Positions 56,388-64,000 of a DNA stretch of 64,000 nt are shown piece by piece. Position 1 is the stretch's first letter. Each line of letters begins with the position of its first letter. A program made the translations under genes and the position numbers. The notes below the pieces were generated by a model, which saw only the letters and a list, made by a program, of their open reading frames with translations, searched no databases and had not been told where the DNA came from. Source of the stretch: Candidatus Accumulibacter propinquus (lineage in GTDB: Bacteria; Pseudomonadota; Gammaproteobacteria; Burkholderiales; Rhodocyclaceae); assembly GCA_016714935.1 (NCBI GenBank), contig JADKBU010000018.1:1-64000 (forward strand). The letters are read 5' to 3'.

Positions 56388-59300
56388 ATGAAACCCGAAC
56401 AAGACTCCTATCCGGTTTTTGAAGCCAACCAGGTGCTGACCAGCAGGCATTTGAATGACGGTTTCAACTATCTGGATCAGCAGGAGCGACGGACGCGCGC
56501 CCGCTTGATCGGCATCGGTATTGCCTGTGGTCTGGAGGTCAGGCCCAGCGTTGGCGGGACGACGATCGAGGTCGGAAAGGGCTGTGGCGTCACCTCGCAA
56601 GGTTATCTGATCGCCGAACCCGAAACGCTGAACCTGGTGGCGTATCGTGCCGGTTACCGCCTTCCCGACGCGCTCGATGACCCGACCTTCAAGGATGCCG
56701 GCGGCCAGCAGTACCCGCTGTGGGAACTGTTCCCGGCCGGCGAACCGGATACCGTCGGCCTGGGCAGCAGCGCCGGTTTCCTGGACGACAAGGTGCTGCT
56801 GTTGTATCTGGAACTCAAACAGCAAGGCCTGCGCAATTGCAGCCCGAACAACTGCGACGACAAGGGGTCGGAGGTCGTGGCGACCGTCCGGCGGCTGCTG
56901 ATCAGGCGTGAACACCTCGATGCCGTGATCGCCGCGGCGGGCAAGCTGAGCGCAGGTCTGGGCTCCCGTGAACTGGTGGACCGGCAACTGGCACAACTCG
57001 GCCTGCCCGACCTGCGGCTGCCACGCTTCGTCTTCCCCAATGCCAATTCGGTAGCGTCGTCCGATGTTCTCTTGGCTTTCCTGAACGTCTTCCGGGAAAA
57101 CCGGCTGGTGGAGGAGACCGGCAAGGCACTGACGGCGGCCTATCGGGCGTTCAAGCCCTTGTTGCAGGAGGATTACCCGGACGAACCGTTTGGCGATTTG
57201 CAGGCGAAATTCGGTTTTCTCGATCAGACGCTCGTTGCCGGTACGGCCAACAGCAGGCAGGTGCGCTTCCTGCAGTATTACTACGATCTCTTCGACGACC
57301 TGCTGCGTGCCTACGACGAGTTTCGCTGGCAGGCGGCGGGCTTGCTCTGTGCCTGTTGTCCACCCGCGGATCTCTTCCCGCGGCATCTGATGCTGGGGCC
57401 GCTGAATGCGGGCCAGCAGTCGTCAGCGGGACTCTATCGGCAGGGATGGCTGGCCTCGCCATTGCTCAGCGCCTGCGCTGAAGAGGGCAGGGCGGTCCGG
57501 CTGATGTTCCAGCGCCTCGTCGAGATGCTGCGCTCCTTCACCGAAACGCCCCAACTCGCTGCCGGGACGAAGAAGATCATCGACGGCCTCGACCCCGAAA
57601 TACGTGTCACCCCCAGCGTGCGCGGCAGCGCGCCGTTGGCCGGCAGGGCGATTCCCTACTATTACCGGCATACCGGCAAACCCCCGCTCTACCAGTTGTG
57701 GAACGGCGAACGGACGCGCCGTCACCGGGCCAACCAGAACCTGGGCTATCGGGCCTACGAATACCAGCCCGCACCGCCGCCGTTTGTCTCCGAACCGCTG
57801 AGCTACGATCTCGAAGCCTACGACTTCCTGCGCATTGAAGGCCATCTCGGGAAACCTTACCGGACAGTGACCAGGACGCTGTTGCAGCTCAAGCAACTCT
57901 ACCGCCTGCCGATCGCGATCGTCGCGCTGCGCACCGGGGTGTACGATGACGGACAGACTGTCGACCTGAGCCGCGAGTCGTGCCGCTTCCAGGATCTCGA
58001 AGGCTTGTACGACGCCTTGCGCGAACAACTGCTGTCGTCGCTGGCCGAAGGCGTGCGCTATCTCTACGGCATCCCCCTCGACGGTGATGAGGTGACCAAG
58101 GCCACCATGGGTTTGCCCGGCGGCACCCCGAAACTCGCCTTGCTGCAGGCCTATGCCCCCAGCTTCAAGCATGCGGCGGGCACTGTCGGGGCCTGGTACG
58201 AGAACTATCTGGGCCTGTTTCAATCGCGGCCCTACATCGATGTCGATCAGAACGCCATCGACGCCAATGCCGTGCTGCGTGTGTATTGCGAGCTGTTTGT
58301 CGGTACCGGCGATTTTCCCTTGCCGTCCCGGTATTTCGCGCATGTCGTTTCGGTGTATTACCTGAGCAGGCTCTCGGAGATTCTTCCCGCGTCCCTGAAT
58401 GCACTCGCCTATGCGGATTTCGAGAACAAGTGCCAGGATCTGCTGGGTCTGATCCGCTTCTTCCGGTCCGATGCGGCGAACGCCATCGCGAAGGAACTGC
58501 AGGCCTTCATCCCGCAGGAAGAACTGATCGACCACTTCGACCAGGTCCTGTATGCGTGCCCGCTGGGGCCGGTCAAGTCGGTGCACGACGAATATCTGAA
58601 TCGTATCCGGGCGCTGAAGAAGCGGCAGTTCCTGGTGCACTTCCTCGAAGACCACCCTGGAGTTGAGCACAAGGCCGGGGTTCCTTTCGGAGGCACTTTC
58701 GTCATCGTCTATCATGGTGCACCGCCGCTGTCGAAACCGGTGAACGCCTTGGCGGACGTCGGCACGCGGGCACTGGGCGAAGCCGCTCCCGCGCTGGCCG
58801 TTGACATTCCGGTGGCGACAGGCAGTGTCAGCCAGGAACTGGCGGAGGCCATCACCCGCATCAGCAGCAACGAGAATCTGGCGTCGAATCCGGACGTCCA
58901 CCTGTTGCTGGGTTCCTTGCTCGGCAACAAGGTCGGCGACGATTCCAGGGTGCCGTCGGTCAAGGACAAACTGCGTTCGCTGCTCACCGCCGCGGTGGAG
59001 GAATTGCCCGCAGGGGCGGTCATCGCCGATTTCTACCTGCCCTACCTGTGCTGTTCGGACTGCTCGCCGGTGCAGTTCGTCATCCCGCAGATCCCGCCCA
59101 ATTTCTCGGTGACCCTGGGGTGCACGAATCCGGCAGGCTACGCCAAGGTTGCGGTCAAACCGAAAGGCGGCTTTCCACCCTATACGGTCAAGCTGGACGA
59201 TGAGAATTATCAGGGCCTGAACAGCAAACTGCTGCTGCAGGCCGGTTCGCACACGCTGCTCATCCGCGACAGCGAAGGCACCGAATCGGCGCCACAAACC

Positions 59301-60809
59301 GTGCTCGTTCCGCCGCACCTTGCGCTAGGCGAGCCCGCCTATACCTGCAGCGAGGACTACAGCAGCTATCAGGCATCCCTCGCCATCCGTGGCGGCCATC
59401 CTCCCTTCAGAGTCAATGGCCAGGCCATCGACGGCAACACGTACACCACGGAGTCGATCGCCAACGGCACGGCGGTGGAACTGGAGGTGCTGGATAGCCG
59501 CGAGTGCTCGGCCAGGGCCACGTTCACGCATACCTGTGTGCGACCATGCGACTTCACGCTGAGCTTCGGCTGTACCGACGCCGAAGGCTTTGCATCGGCG
59601 GTCGTCACGCCCACCGGCGGCCTGCCGCCGTACACTCTCAAGATCGATGACGGGGCCTATCAGGCGCTGCCGGAGGTGCTTGCGATGAGTGCCGGCGAGC
59701 ATACGCTGACCCTCCGGGACGTCGACGGGCGCGATTCGCCCACCCGGACCGTCAGCGTTGCCCAGCAACTGTCTCTCGGTGAGCCCGCATTCGTTTGCAG
59801 CGAAGACGGCGGCACCTATACCGCGACTTTGACCTGCAGTGGCGGCACACCGCCTTACACCGTCAACGGCCAGACGATTGCCGGCAAGGAGCCGATCTTC
59901 ACCACGCAACCGATCGGCAGTGGCACGAGTGGCGAGGTTGAGGTCGTGGATAGCCGCGGCTGTTCAGCCAAAGTCGCCTTCACCCATACCTGCAAAAAGC
60001 CTTGTGACCTGCCGTGTGCGGGCATTTCGCTTCGCCGTGGCTATCGTCTCTGGCTGCCTGAGCCTGATCCCGACAGGCCGTATACCAGTTTCGGCGTGGA
60101 AGTTCCGGCCTTCTCGTTCGAGTTCCCAGCGGGCGACAGCGTGGAACTGTCCGAAAAGGTGACCGAGATCATGCAAGTGGACGATGTTGCCCAGTTGAAC
60201 GAAAAATTTGCCGATGTGGTGGAGGGCTGGCTGGGACGCATCAACAAGCTCATCATCGAAATCACCGGCAAGCCCGACTGGTTGCGGTTGAGCTACAAGC
60301 CCGATTTGCCGGGTTTCCTGGGGACCTTGTGGATCGAGTACTTCGAATGCCTCAAGTTCGATTTCCGCATCCAGTCCTTCTTCAGACGGCTGGAGTTGTC
60401 CGAGTCCCTGGAAGCGGTCTATACGCCGGAGGGGAGTCAAGTCATGGCGTCGGGCGCTGACAAACGGGTCGCCATTCCGGCCTTCGACGGTAGCCGCTTC
60501 GACAAGTGCAATCCCGAGAACCCACCGGAAAGGCTGTGTGCCGCCAAGCTGGACCTGAGTCTGAGTATTGACGTGTCGATCGATGGGCGGGGTGCCGCCC
60601 TGACTGTGGTTGCAGTCGGCAAGGATCGCCCGCTCAGCTATCTGTGGGAAGTGGAGGACGGCCAGCCCGCGCTTGCCAACGGTGAGTCCGGCTGGTTCGA
60701 CTTCGCCAACGACGACGCCATCAGCAAGCGGGTGCGGGTGACCGCATTCACGCGCGCCGGCTGCCGGGTGACCAGCGAAAGGACGATCAGTTTCAAGGAT
60801 GAGACCTAG
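56388..60809 (+). CDS. 1473-aa eCIS protein with SprB-like Ig repeats, candidate tail-fibre or receptor-binding protein
   Basis: Residues about 10-75 (FEANQVLTSRHLNDGFNYLDQQERRTRARL, GLEVRPSVGGTTIEVGKGCG) look like an attachment module to the baseplate, with Q-V-L-T and R-T-R motifs that recur in eCIS. The 75-900 region is mainly helical. Residues 905-1055 and 1056-1205 are two tandem copies with a 150-residue period, each with two GG.PP(Y/F) SprB-like turns (GGFPPY, GGHPPF, GGLPPY, GGTPPY) and Cys residues. A PKD-like beta domain ends the protein (about 1386-1473). SprB repeats are best known from adhesins of Bacteroidota. A receptor-binding role is inferred. Confidence 0.8.
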   Translation: MKPEQDSYPVFEANQVLTSRHLNDGFNYLDQQERRTRARLIGIGIACGLEVRPSVGGTTIEVGKGCGVTSQGYLIAEPETLNLVAYRAGYRLPDALDDPTFKDAGGQQYPLWELFPAGEPDTVGLGSSAGFLDDKVLLLYLELKQQGLRNCSPNNCDDKGSEVVATVRRLLIRREHLDAVIAAAGKLSAGLGSRELVDRQLAQLGLPDLRLPRFVFPNANSVASSDVLLAFLNVFRENRLVEETGKALTAAYRAFKPLLQEDYPDEPFGDLQAKFGFLDQTLVAGTANSRQVRFLQYYYDLFDDLLRAYDEFRWQAAGLLCACCPPADLFPRHLMLGPLNAGQQSSAGLYRQGWLASPLLSACAEEGRAVRLMFQRLVEMLRSFTETPQLAAGTKKIIDGLDPEIRVTPSVRGSAPLAGRAIPYYYRHTGKPPLYQLWNGERTRRHRANQNLGYRAYEYQPAPPPFVSEPLSYDLEAYDFLRIEGHLGKPYRTVTRTLLQLKQLYRLPIAIVALRTGVYDDGQTVDLSRESCRFQDLEGLYDALREQLLSSLAEGVRYLYGIPLDGDEVTKATMGLPGGTPKLALLQAYAPSFKHAAGTVGAWYENYLGLFQSRPYIDVDQNAIDANAVLRVYCELFVGTGDFPLPSRYFAHVVSVYYLSRLSEILPASLNALAYADFENKCQDLLGLIRFFRSDAANAIAKELQAFIPQEELIDHFDQVLYACPLGPVKSVHDEYLNRIRALKKRQFLVHFLEDHPGVEHKAGVPFGGTFVIVYHGAPPLSKPVNALADVGTRALGEAAPALAVDIPVATGSVSQELAEAITRISSNENLASNPDVHLLLGSLLGNKVGDDSRVPSVKDKLRSLLTAAVEELPAGAVIADFYLPYLCCSDCSPVQFVIPQIPPNFSVTLGCTNPAGYAKVAVKPKGGFPPYTVKLDDENYQGLNSKLLLQAGSHTLLIRDSEGTESAPQTVLVPPHLALGEPAYTCSEDYSSYQASLAIRGGHPPFRVNGQAIDGNTYTTESIANGTAVELEVLDSRECSARATFTHTCVRPCDFTLSFGCTDAEGFASAVVTPTGGLPPYTLKIDDGAYQALPEVLAMSAGEHTLTLRDVDGRDSPTRTVSVAQQLSLGEPAFVCSEDGGTYTATLTCSGGTPPYTVNGQTIAGKEPIFTTQPIGSGTSGEVEVVDSRGCSAKVAFTHTCKKPCDLPCAGISLRRGYRLWLPEPDPDRPYTSFGVEVPAFSFEFPAGDSVELSEKVTEIMQVDDVAQLNEKFADVVEGWLGRINKLIIEITGKPDWLRLSYKPDLPGFLGTLWIEYFECLKFDFRIQSFFRRLELSESLEAVYTPEGSQVMASGADKRVAIPAFDGSRFDKCNPENPPERLCAAKLDLSLSIDVSIDGRGAALTVVAVGKDRPLSYLWEVEDGQPALANGESGWFDFANDDAISKRVRVTAFTRAGCRVTSERTISFKDET
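59100..60000 (+). repeat. Two tandem 150-residue SprB-like repeat units
   Basis: Unit 1 (residues 905-1054) and unit 2 (1056-1205) share the same order of motifs: GCT..(A/E)G(Y/F)A, GG.PPYT, AG.HTL..RD, LGEPA..CSED, GG.PP(Y/F).VNGQ.I and VLDSR.CSA/VVDSRGCSA...FTHTC. The copies differ enough that this is an old duplication, not an assembly artefact. Confidence 0.85.
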
Positions 60810-60942
60810 CAAGGACTGCGGGCTGTCCTGCTGACCTCGACGGGAATCGACCCGGGCGGCGCCTGCAGGGTTCTGCCCAGGCCGGCCGGCCTGAACGACG
60901 GTCAGTTTCTGGAAGTCCCTTTTTTCACCATCAGGGCAACCC

Positions 60943-62742
60943 ATGCCGAGCACACAGCAGCACCTCATTCGTCAGCAATTCCTGCACGTCGAACTGTTCG
61001 GGACGGAGTCCGACGGCCTCGCCTTGCAGAGGCAATTGCCCGAACTCTGCCAACTGGCGCTGCTGCCGGCCCTTGAGGCCGTCCTTGATCGGGCAGTCCC
61101 GGCGCGCGGCCACCTGCGAATCGAACGGCTGGCGGTCGATGCCGGCGTGGTGAACCTGGCGACGCTCGAACGCGATCTGGTTGCCGCCGTCACACGGGCC
61201 GTCGAGGAACAACTGCACGCGCAGCTTGGCGCGGCTACCCGCCCTGAAAGTGGCCAACCGGCCGAGGTTCGGCGCCGAACGGAAGAACAGTCGGCTGACG
61301 AGGCCTTCATTTTCTTTCTGCATACCGGCAGCCTGCCGTGGTGGTTTCGCGTACCGGCGGGCATGTCCCTTGAGCAGGCGCTGGTCACCGCCCGGCAACG
61401 CCAGAACTCGCCAGGGACAACCGCCTACAGGACCGACCTCCTCGATGCCATCGGCGCGGCCGCGGTGCGTAAACGCCTGGCCACGCAATTCTCGGACGGC
61501 TTCCTCGAAGACTTGCTGGCCGGACTGGCACCGCGCAGCCTCGATGCCATCCGCGAGGTCTTCGTGCTGCTGAAGAACTCCGCGCTGGCCGTCAGCGCGC
61601 GTCGACGATTCGCACGGCAGCTGTGGCAGAGCGCTCTTGCCGGACTGGCGGCAGGTGAACCTTGCGCTGCGCGAGCGCTGGTCGTCGCCAGTTGGGATTC
61701 CCTGGCCCCGGACGAACGGCAAGTCTTGGGCCTGCCGGATTGGCTGGACCAGCATTGGCCCGGGGCGATCAGGATTCCCGAAGTCCGCGCCGGCGCTCCG
61801 ACGGGCAGCGAATCACGCAGCAACCCTCGGCGGGCACGCACCAGCGGTCCGTTGCTGGTGCGTGCCCCCGCCGCCGGCGAGCAGGCCACCTCCTTGCTCC
61901 CCGATACGGTTAGCGGCGACAGGGATCCCGCAGCCTCGCCGGGTCGTTGCGGGCCGAGCGCAGCGCTTGCAGCCCGTCCTGCACCGGGGGAAGAGTCCGT
62001 TCCATCAGTGCCGGGCGAAGCCATACGACCCGACGCCCCTGCTGCGGTCGACCAACGTCTCGCGCGGCTGCACGCCGGCAATGCGCAGAGTGCTGAAGAC
62101 GTGGGCGGCGGACAATTCCGCGCCGAAGCCGATGCCGGCGACAGCCGCGGACACGCCTCACTCCGCTTGCGGCAAGCGTCACTGGGCGAGTCGCAAGCAT
62201 CGCGGCGGCCGGCTCCCCGGGAGCGTGCGCGAATCGACCTGACGGAAGGGGCGTACGTCGATTGCGCCGGCGTGATCCTGCTGCACCCCTTCCTGCCGCG
62301 CTTCTTCGAGGCGCTCGGCATCGCCGACGATGACCAGATCGTGCAACCCGAGCGAGCACTTTGCCTGCTGTACTTTCTCGCCAGTGGAGAAAGCGTCGCT
62401 CCGGAACCGGCGTTGCTCTTGCCCAAGCTACTGTGCAACGTGCCAGTGGAGGCGGCTGTCGAATCGGAGGTGGACTTGACGGCGGGCGAAACGGACGAAG
62501 CGATGGCCTTGCTGCAAGCCGTGATCGGCCACTGGGACGCGCTGCGCAACACCACACCGGATGGTCTGCGCGGCACCTTCCTGACGCGTCCGGGGAAGGT
62601 TTCGCAGCGCTCCGACGGCGATTACCTGTTGCAAGTGGAAAGCCAATCCTTCGACATCCTCCTCGAGCGCCTGCCGTGGGGAATCGGAGTCGTCAGGTTG
62701 CCGTGGATGGAGCGCATGCTGTGGGTCGAATGGGCGTACTGA
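60943..62742 (+). CDS. Contractile injection system tape-measure protein (CIS_TMP, Afp14-like)
   Basis: 599 residues. The N-terminal HLIRQQFLHVELFGTES and RIERLAVDAGVVNL, then AFIFFLHTGSLPWWFRVPAG (PWW is a family hallmark), match the CIS tape-measure domain. Residues about 280-428 are a Ser/Ala/Gly/Pro/Arg-rich disordered spacer. An ordered C-terminal domain follows, with AGVILLHPFLPRFFEALGI, ALCLLYFLASG and GLRGTFLTRPGKV. In Afp/PVC this protein sets tube length. It lies 133 nt after the giant protein, and that gap shows no gene. Confidence 0.9.
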   Translation: MPSTQQHLIRQQFLHVELFGTESDGLALQRQLPELCQLALLPALEAVLDRAVPARGHLRIERLAVDAGVVNLATLERDLVAAVTRAVEEQLHAQLGAATRPESGQPAEVRRRTEEQSADEAFIFFLHTGSLPWWFRVPAGMSLEQALVTARQRQNSPGTTAYRTDLLDAIGAAAVRKRLATQFSDGFLEDLLAGLAPRSLDAIREVFVLLKNSALAVSARRRFARQLWQSALAGLAAGEPCAARALVVASWDSLAPDERQVLGLPDWLDQHWPGAIRIPEVRAGAPTGSESRSNPRRARTSGPLLVRAPAAGEQATSLLPDTVSGDRDPAASPGRCGPSAALAARPAPGEESVPSVPGEAIRPDAPAAVDQRLARLHAGNAQSAEDVGGGQFRAEADAGDSRGHASLRLRQASLGESQASRRPAPRERARIDLTEGAYVDCAGVILLHPFLPRFFEALGIADDDQIVQPERALCLLYFLASGESVAPEPALLLPKLLCNVPVEAAVESEVDLTAGETDEAMALLQAVIGHWDALRNTTPDGLRGTFLTRPGKVSQRSDGDYLLQVESQSFDILLERLPWGIGVVRLPWMERMLWVEWAY

Positions 62743-62838
62743 CGGGCGCGCCTGGGGACTTTGTGGGCGTCATGCGCCGGCGGTTCTCGTGCGCGGCAGT
62801 GAATCGATGCAGAGGGTAGCCATCCAGAGGCTTGAGCC

Positions 62839-64000
62839 ATGAAGACCAGCTCGGAAAAGTCGTCTACCACCAGCGGCACCAGGCATTCTGCGGCCAGTCA
62901 GCCGTTTTTCGGTCCGGCCGGGAGTGCCGGCTTCTTTGCGGCGGTCGCTCCAGCGCCTGCCGTCCAGTTCAAGATGACGGTCAACAAACCGGGCGACAAG
63001 TTCGAGCAGGAAGCCGACCGGATGGCGGAAAAGGTCGTCCGCATGCCGGCCCCGCCGACGCCGGCCAGGGATGACAAGCTGCAACGCCAGGCCGCCGACA
63101 AATCCGACGAGAAAATCCAGAAAGCAGCACGCCCCGACGAGCAGATCCAGAAAGCGGCGCTTCCCGAAGAGAAAATTCAGAAGGCGGCCCTGCCCGAGGA
63201 AAAGATCCGGAAGAAGGACGACGACAAGCTGCAGAAGGCCCCGGCGCCCGTGGACAAGCTGCAACGCAAGGGCAGCGACGCGACCCCGACGATAGGCAGT
63301 GGCGTGCAGTCGGCGATTCGCAACCAGAGCGGCGGCGGCCAACCCCTGTCGAGCGACGTGCGCAGCTACATGGAACCGCGTTTCGGCGCCGATTTCGGCA
63401 ACGTCCGCGTGCATCACGACGCCGAGTCCGCCAGTCTCAACAACCAGCTCAGCGCGCGCGCGTTCACCTACCAGAATCACGTCTTTTTCTCGCGTGATCA
63501 GTACCAGCCCGGTAGCAGCGAGGGCAAGCAACTGCTGGCCCACGAACTGACGCACACCATCCAGCAGGGCCACGCCGTGCAGCGCAGCCCGCAGGTCAGC
63601 ACGACGACGTCCCCGCCACCGGTGCAACGCCTCGGCCTCAGCGACGCGCTCGATTATTTCGCCGACAAGGCTTATCTGATCCCCGGCTTCCGGATGCTGA
63701 CCCTGCTGCTCGGATTCAACCCGATCAACATGCGCACTACCGATCGCAGCGCGGCCAACCTCCTGCGTGCCCTGATCGAACTGATGCCGGGTGGCGCCTT
63801 CATCACCCAGGCGCTGGACAATCACGGCGTGATCAACAAGGCCGCCGCCTGGGTGGAACAGAAGGTGGCGCTGCTCGGTGACATCGGCGGTGATATCGCC
63901 GGCGGTCTGAAACGCTTCCTGGATTCCCTGAGCTGGAGCGACATCCTCGACCTGGGCGGCGTCTGGGAGCGCGCCAAGCGCATCTTCACCGAGCCGATAG
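62839..64000 (+). CDS. DUF4157 protein, candidate eCIS-associated toxin or cargo (3' end off the window)
   Basis: 387 codons are readable, no stop seen. Order: a disordered Ser/Thr start; TVNKPGDKFEQEADRMAEKVV (about residues 47-69), typical of DUF4157 leaders; 78-144 is a repeat region; 160-242 is the DUF4157 core (LSSDVRSYMEPRFGADFGNVRVHHDAES, then ARAFTYQNHVFFSRDQYQPG and LLAHELTHTIQQ). HELTH (235-239) is an HExxH metallopeptidase motif. The remainder is a distinct domain with amphipathic helices. In published eCIS surveys DUF4157 occurs in cargo or toxin proteins that accompany the particle. Whether the peptidase acts on the protein itself or on a target is not known. Confidence 0.9.
   Translation, partial: MKTSSEKSSTTSGTRHSAASQPFFGPAGSAGFFAAVAPAPAVQFKMTVNKPGDKFEQEADRMAEKVVRMPAPPTPARDDKLQRQAADKSDEKIQKAARPDEQIQKAALPEEKIQKAALPEEKIRKKDDDKLQKAPAPVDKLQRKGSDATPTIGSGVQSAIRNQSGGGQPLSSDVRSYMEPRFGADFGNVRVHHDAESASLNNQLSARAFTYQNHVFFSRDQYQPGSSEGKQLLAHELTHTIQQGHAVQRSPQVSTTTSPPPVQRLGLSDALDYFADKAYLIPGFRMLTLLLGFNPINMRTTDRSAANLLRALIELMPGGAFITQALDNHGVINKAAAWVEQKVALLGDIGGDIAGGLKRFLDSLSWSDILDLGGVWERAKRIFTEPI
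63073..63270 (+). repeat. Short Lys/Gln-rich repeats in the DUF4157 protein
   Basis: Residues about 79-144 contain two core patterns, DKLQR/DKLQK (ends) and EEKIQKAALP (middle, about four degenerate copies). Codon usage differs between copies, so this is not simple slippage. Similar Gln-Arg/Lys-rich linkers precede DUF4157 in relatives. They may form a flexible tether or loading signal. Confidence 0.8.

Noticed and set aside
41165..64000. Prophage
   Set aside because: No capsid, portal, terminase, integrase or lysis genes are seen; CIS-specific families (DUF4255, DUF5908, CIS tape-measure, DUF4157) point to an eCIS.
41165..64000. Type VI secretion system
   Set aside because: No TssJLM membrane complex or ClpV is present; the tube, LysM and tape-measure proteins are of the eCIS type.
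1..64000. CRISPR array or insertion sequence
   Set aside because: No regularly spaced direct repeats and no transposase or terminal inverted repeats were found.

Overview
The window looks like the chromosome of a high-GC Gram-negative betaproteobacterium, and the gene set (periplasmic nitrate reductase, Mrp antiporter, HD-GYP proteins, group II truncated globin, injection-system locus) would fit a Rhodocyclales / Candidatus Accumulibacter-like organism. That placement is an inference from gene content; no rRNA is present. Sequence quality is uneven. Roughly 1-7.3 kb and 33-35.5 kb carry many frameshifts inside otherwise well-conserved proteins, and there is a 147-nt G/A-only-like tract at 7169-7315. 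This looks more like a draft metagenome contig with indel errors than like true gene decay.

Layout. 1-7.1 kb (mostly minus strand): a broken SphA-like outer-membrane protein, a broken 4-hydroxybutyryl-CoA dehydratase-family gene, frameshifted typA, a truncated hemoglobin, a small plus-strand winged-helix-like gene behind a strong sigma70 promoter and a structured leader, and a CBS/DUF294 signalling protein. 7.7-16 kb (plus): a 45-aa basic protein, an L,D-transpeptidase plus DUF882 peptidase pair, and a complete mrpA(B)CDEFG sodium/proton antiporter operon. 16-18.3 kb: two methyltransferases and an acetyltransferase. 18.7-24.2 kb (plus): a perfect FNR/Anr box followed by napDAGHB. 24.3-24.5 kb: tRNA-Gly and tRNA-Leu separated by a strong terminator. 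24.5-29.8 kb (plus): DUF1178, the glutathione-dependent formaldehyde oxidation pair, moaA (molybdopterin, needed by NapA) and a cyclic-nucleotide-gated MscS-type channel. 29.8-40.6 kb (minus): a NIT-domain chemoreceptor, an AttEFGH-like ABC export module (ATPase, broken permease, CrtC/AttH lipocalin-like protein), two tandem HD-GYP proteins, an MltB-type lytic transglycosylase and a small membrane protein.

41.2-64 kb (plus, runs off the end): one long, tightly packed operon for an extracellular contractile injection system (eCIS, Afp/PVC/MAC-like). Order: 44-aa leader ORF, DUF4255 (Pvc16_N), an unrecognised 336-aa protein, sheath, two tube proteins, a 30-aa coupled ORF, DUF5908, LysM baseplate protein, Vgr-like spike, PAAR tip, gp25 wedge, two giant baseplate J-type proteins, a 1473-aa protein carrying SprB-like Ig repeats, a CIS tape-measure protein, and a DUF4157 (HExxH) protein truncated by the window edge. 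The AAA+ ATPase normally found in these loci is not in the window. The most novel-looking pieces are the SprB-repeat giant protein, the repeat-bearing DUF4157 candidate cargo, the unknown 336-aa protein and the two tiny translationally coupled ORFs.
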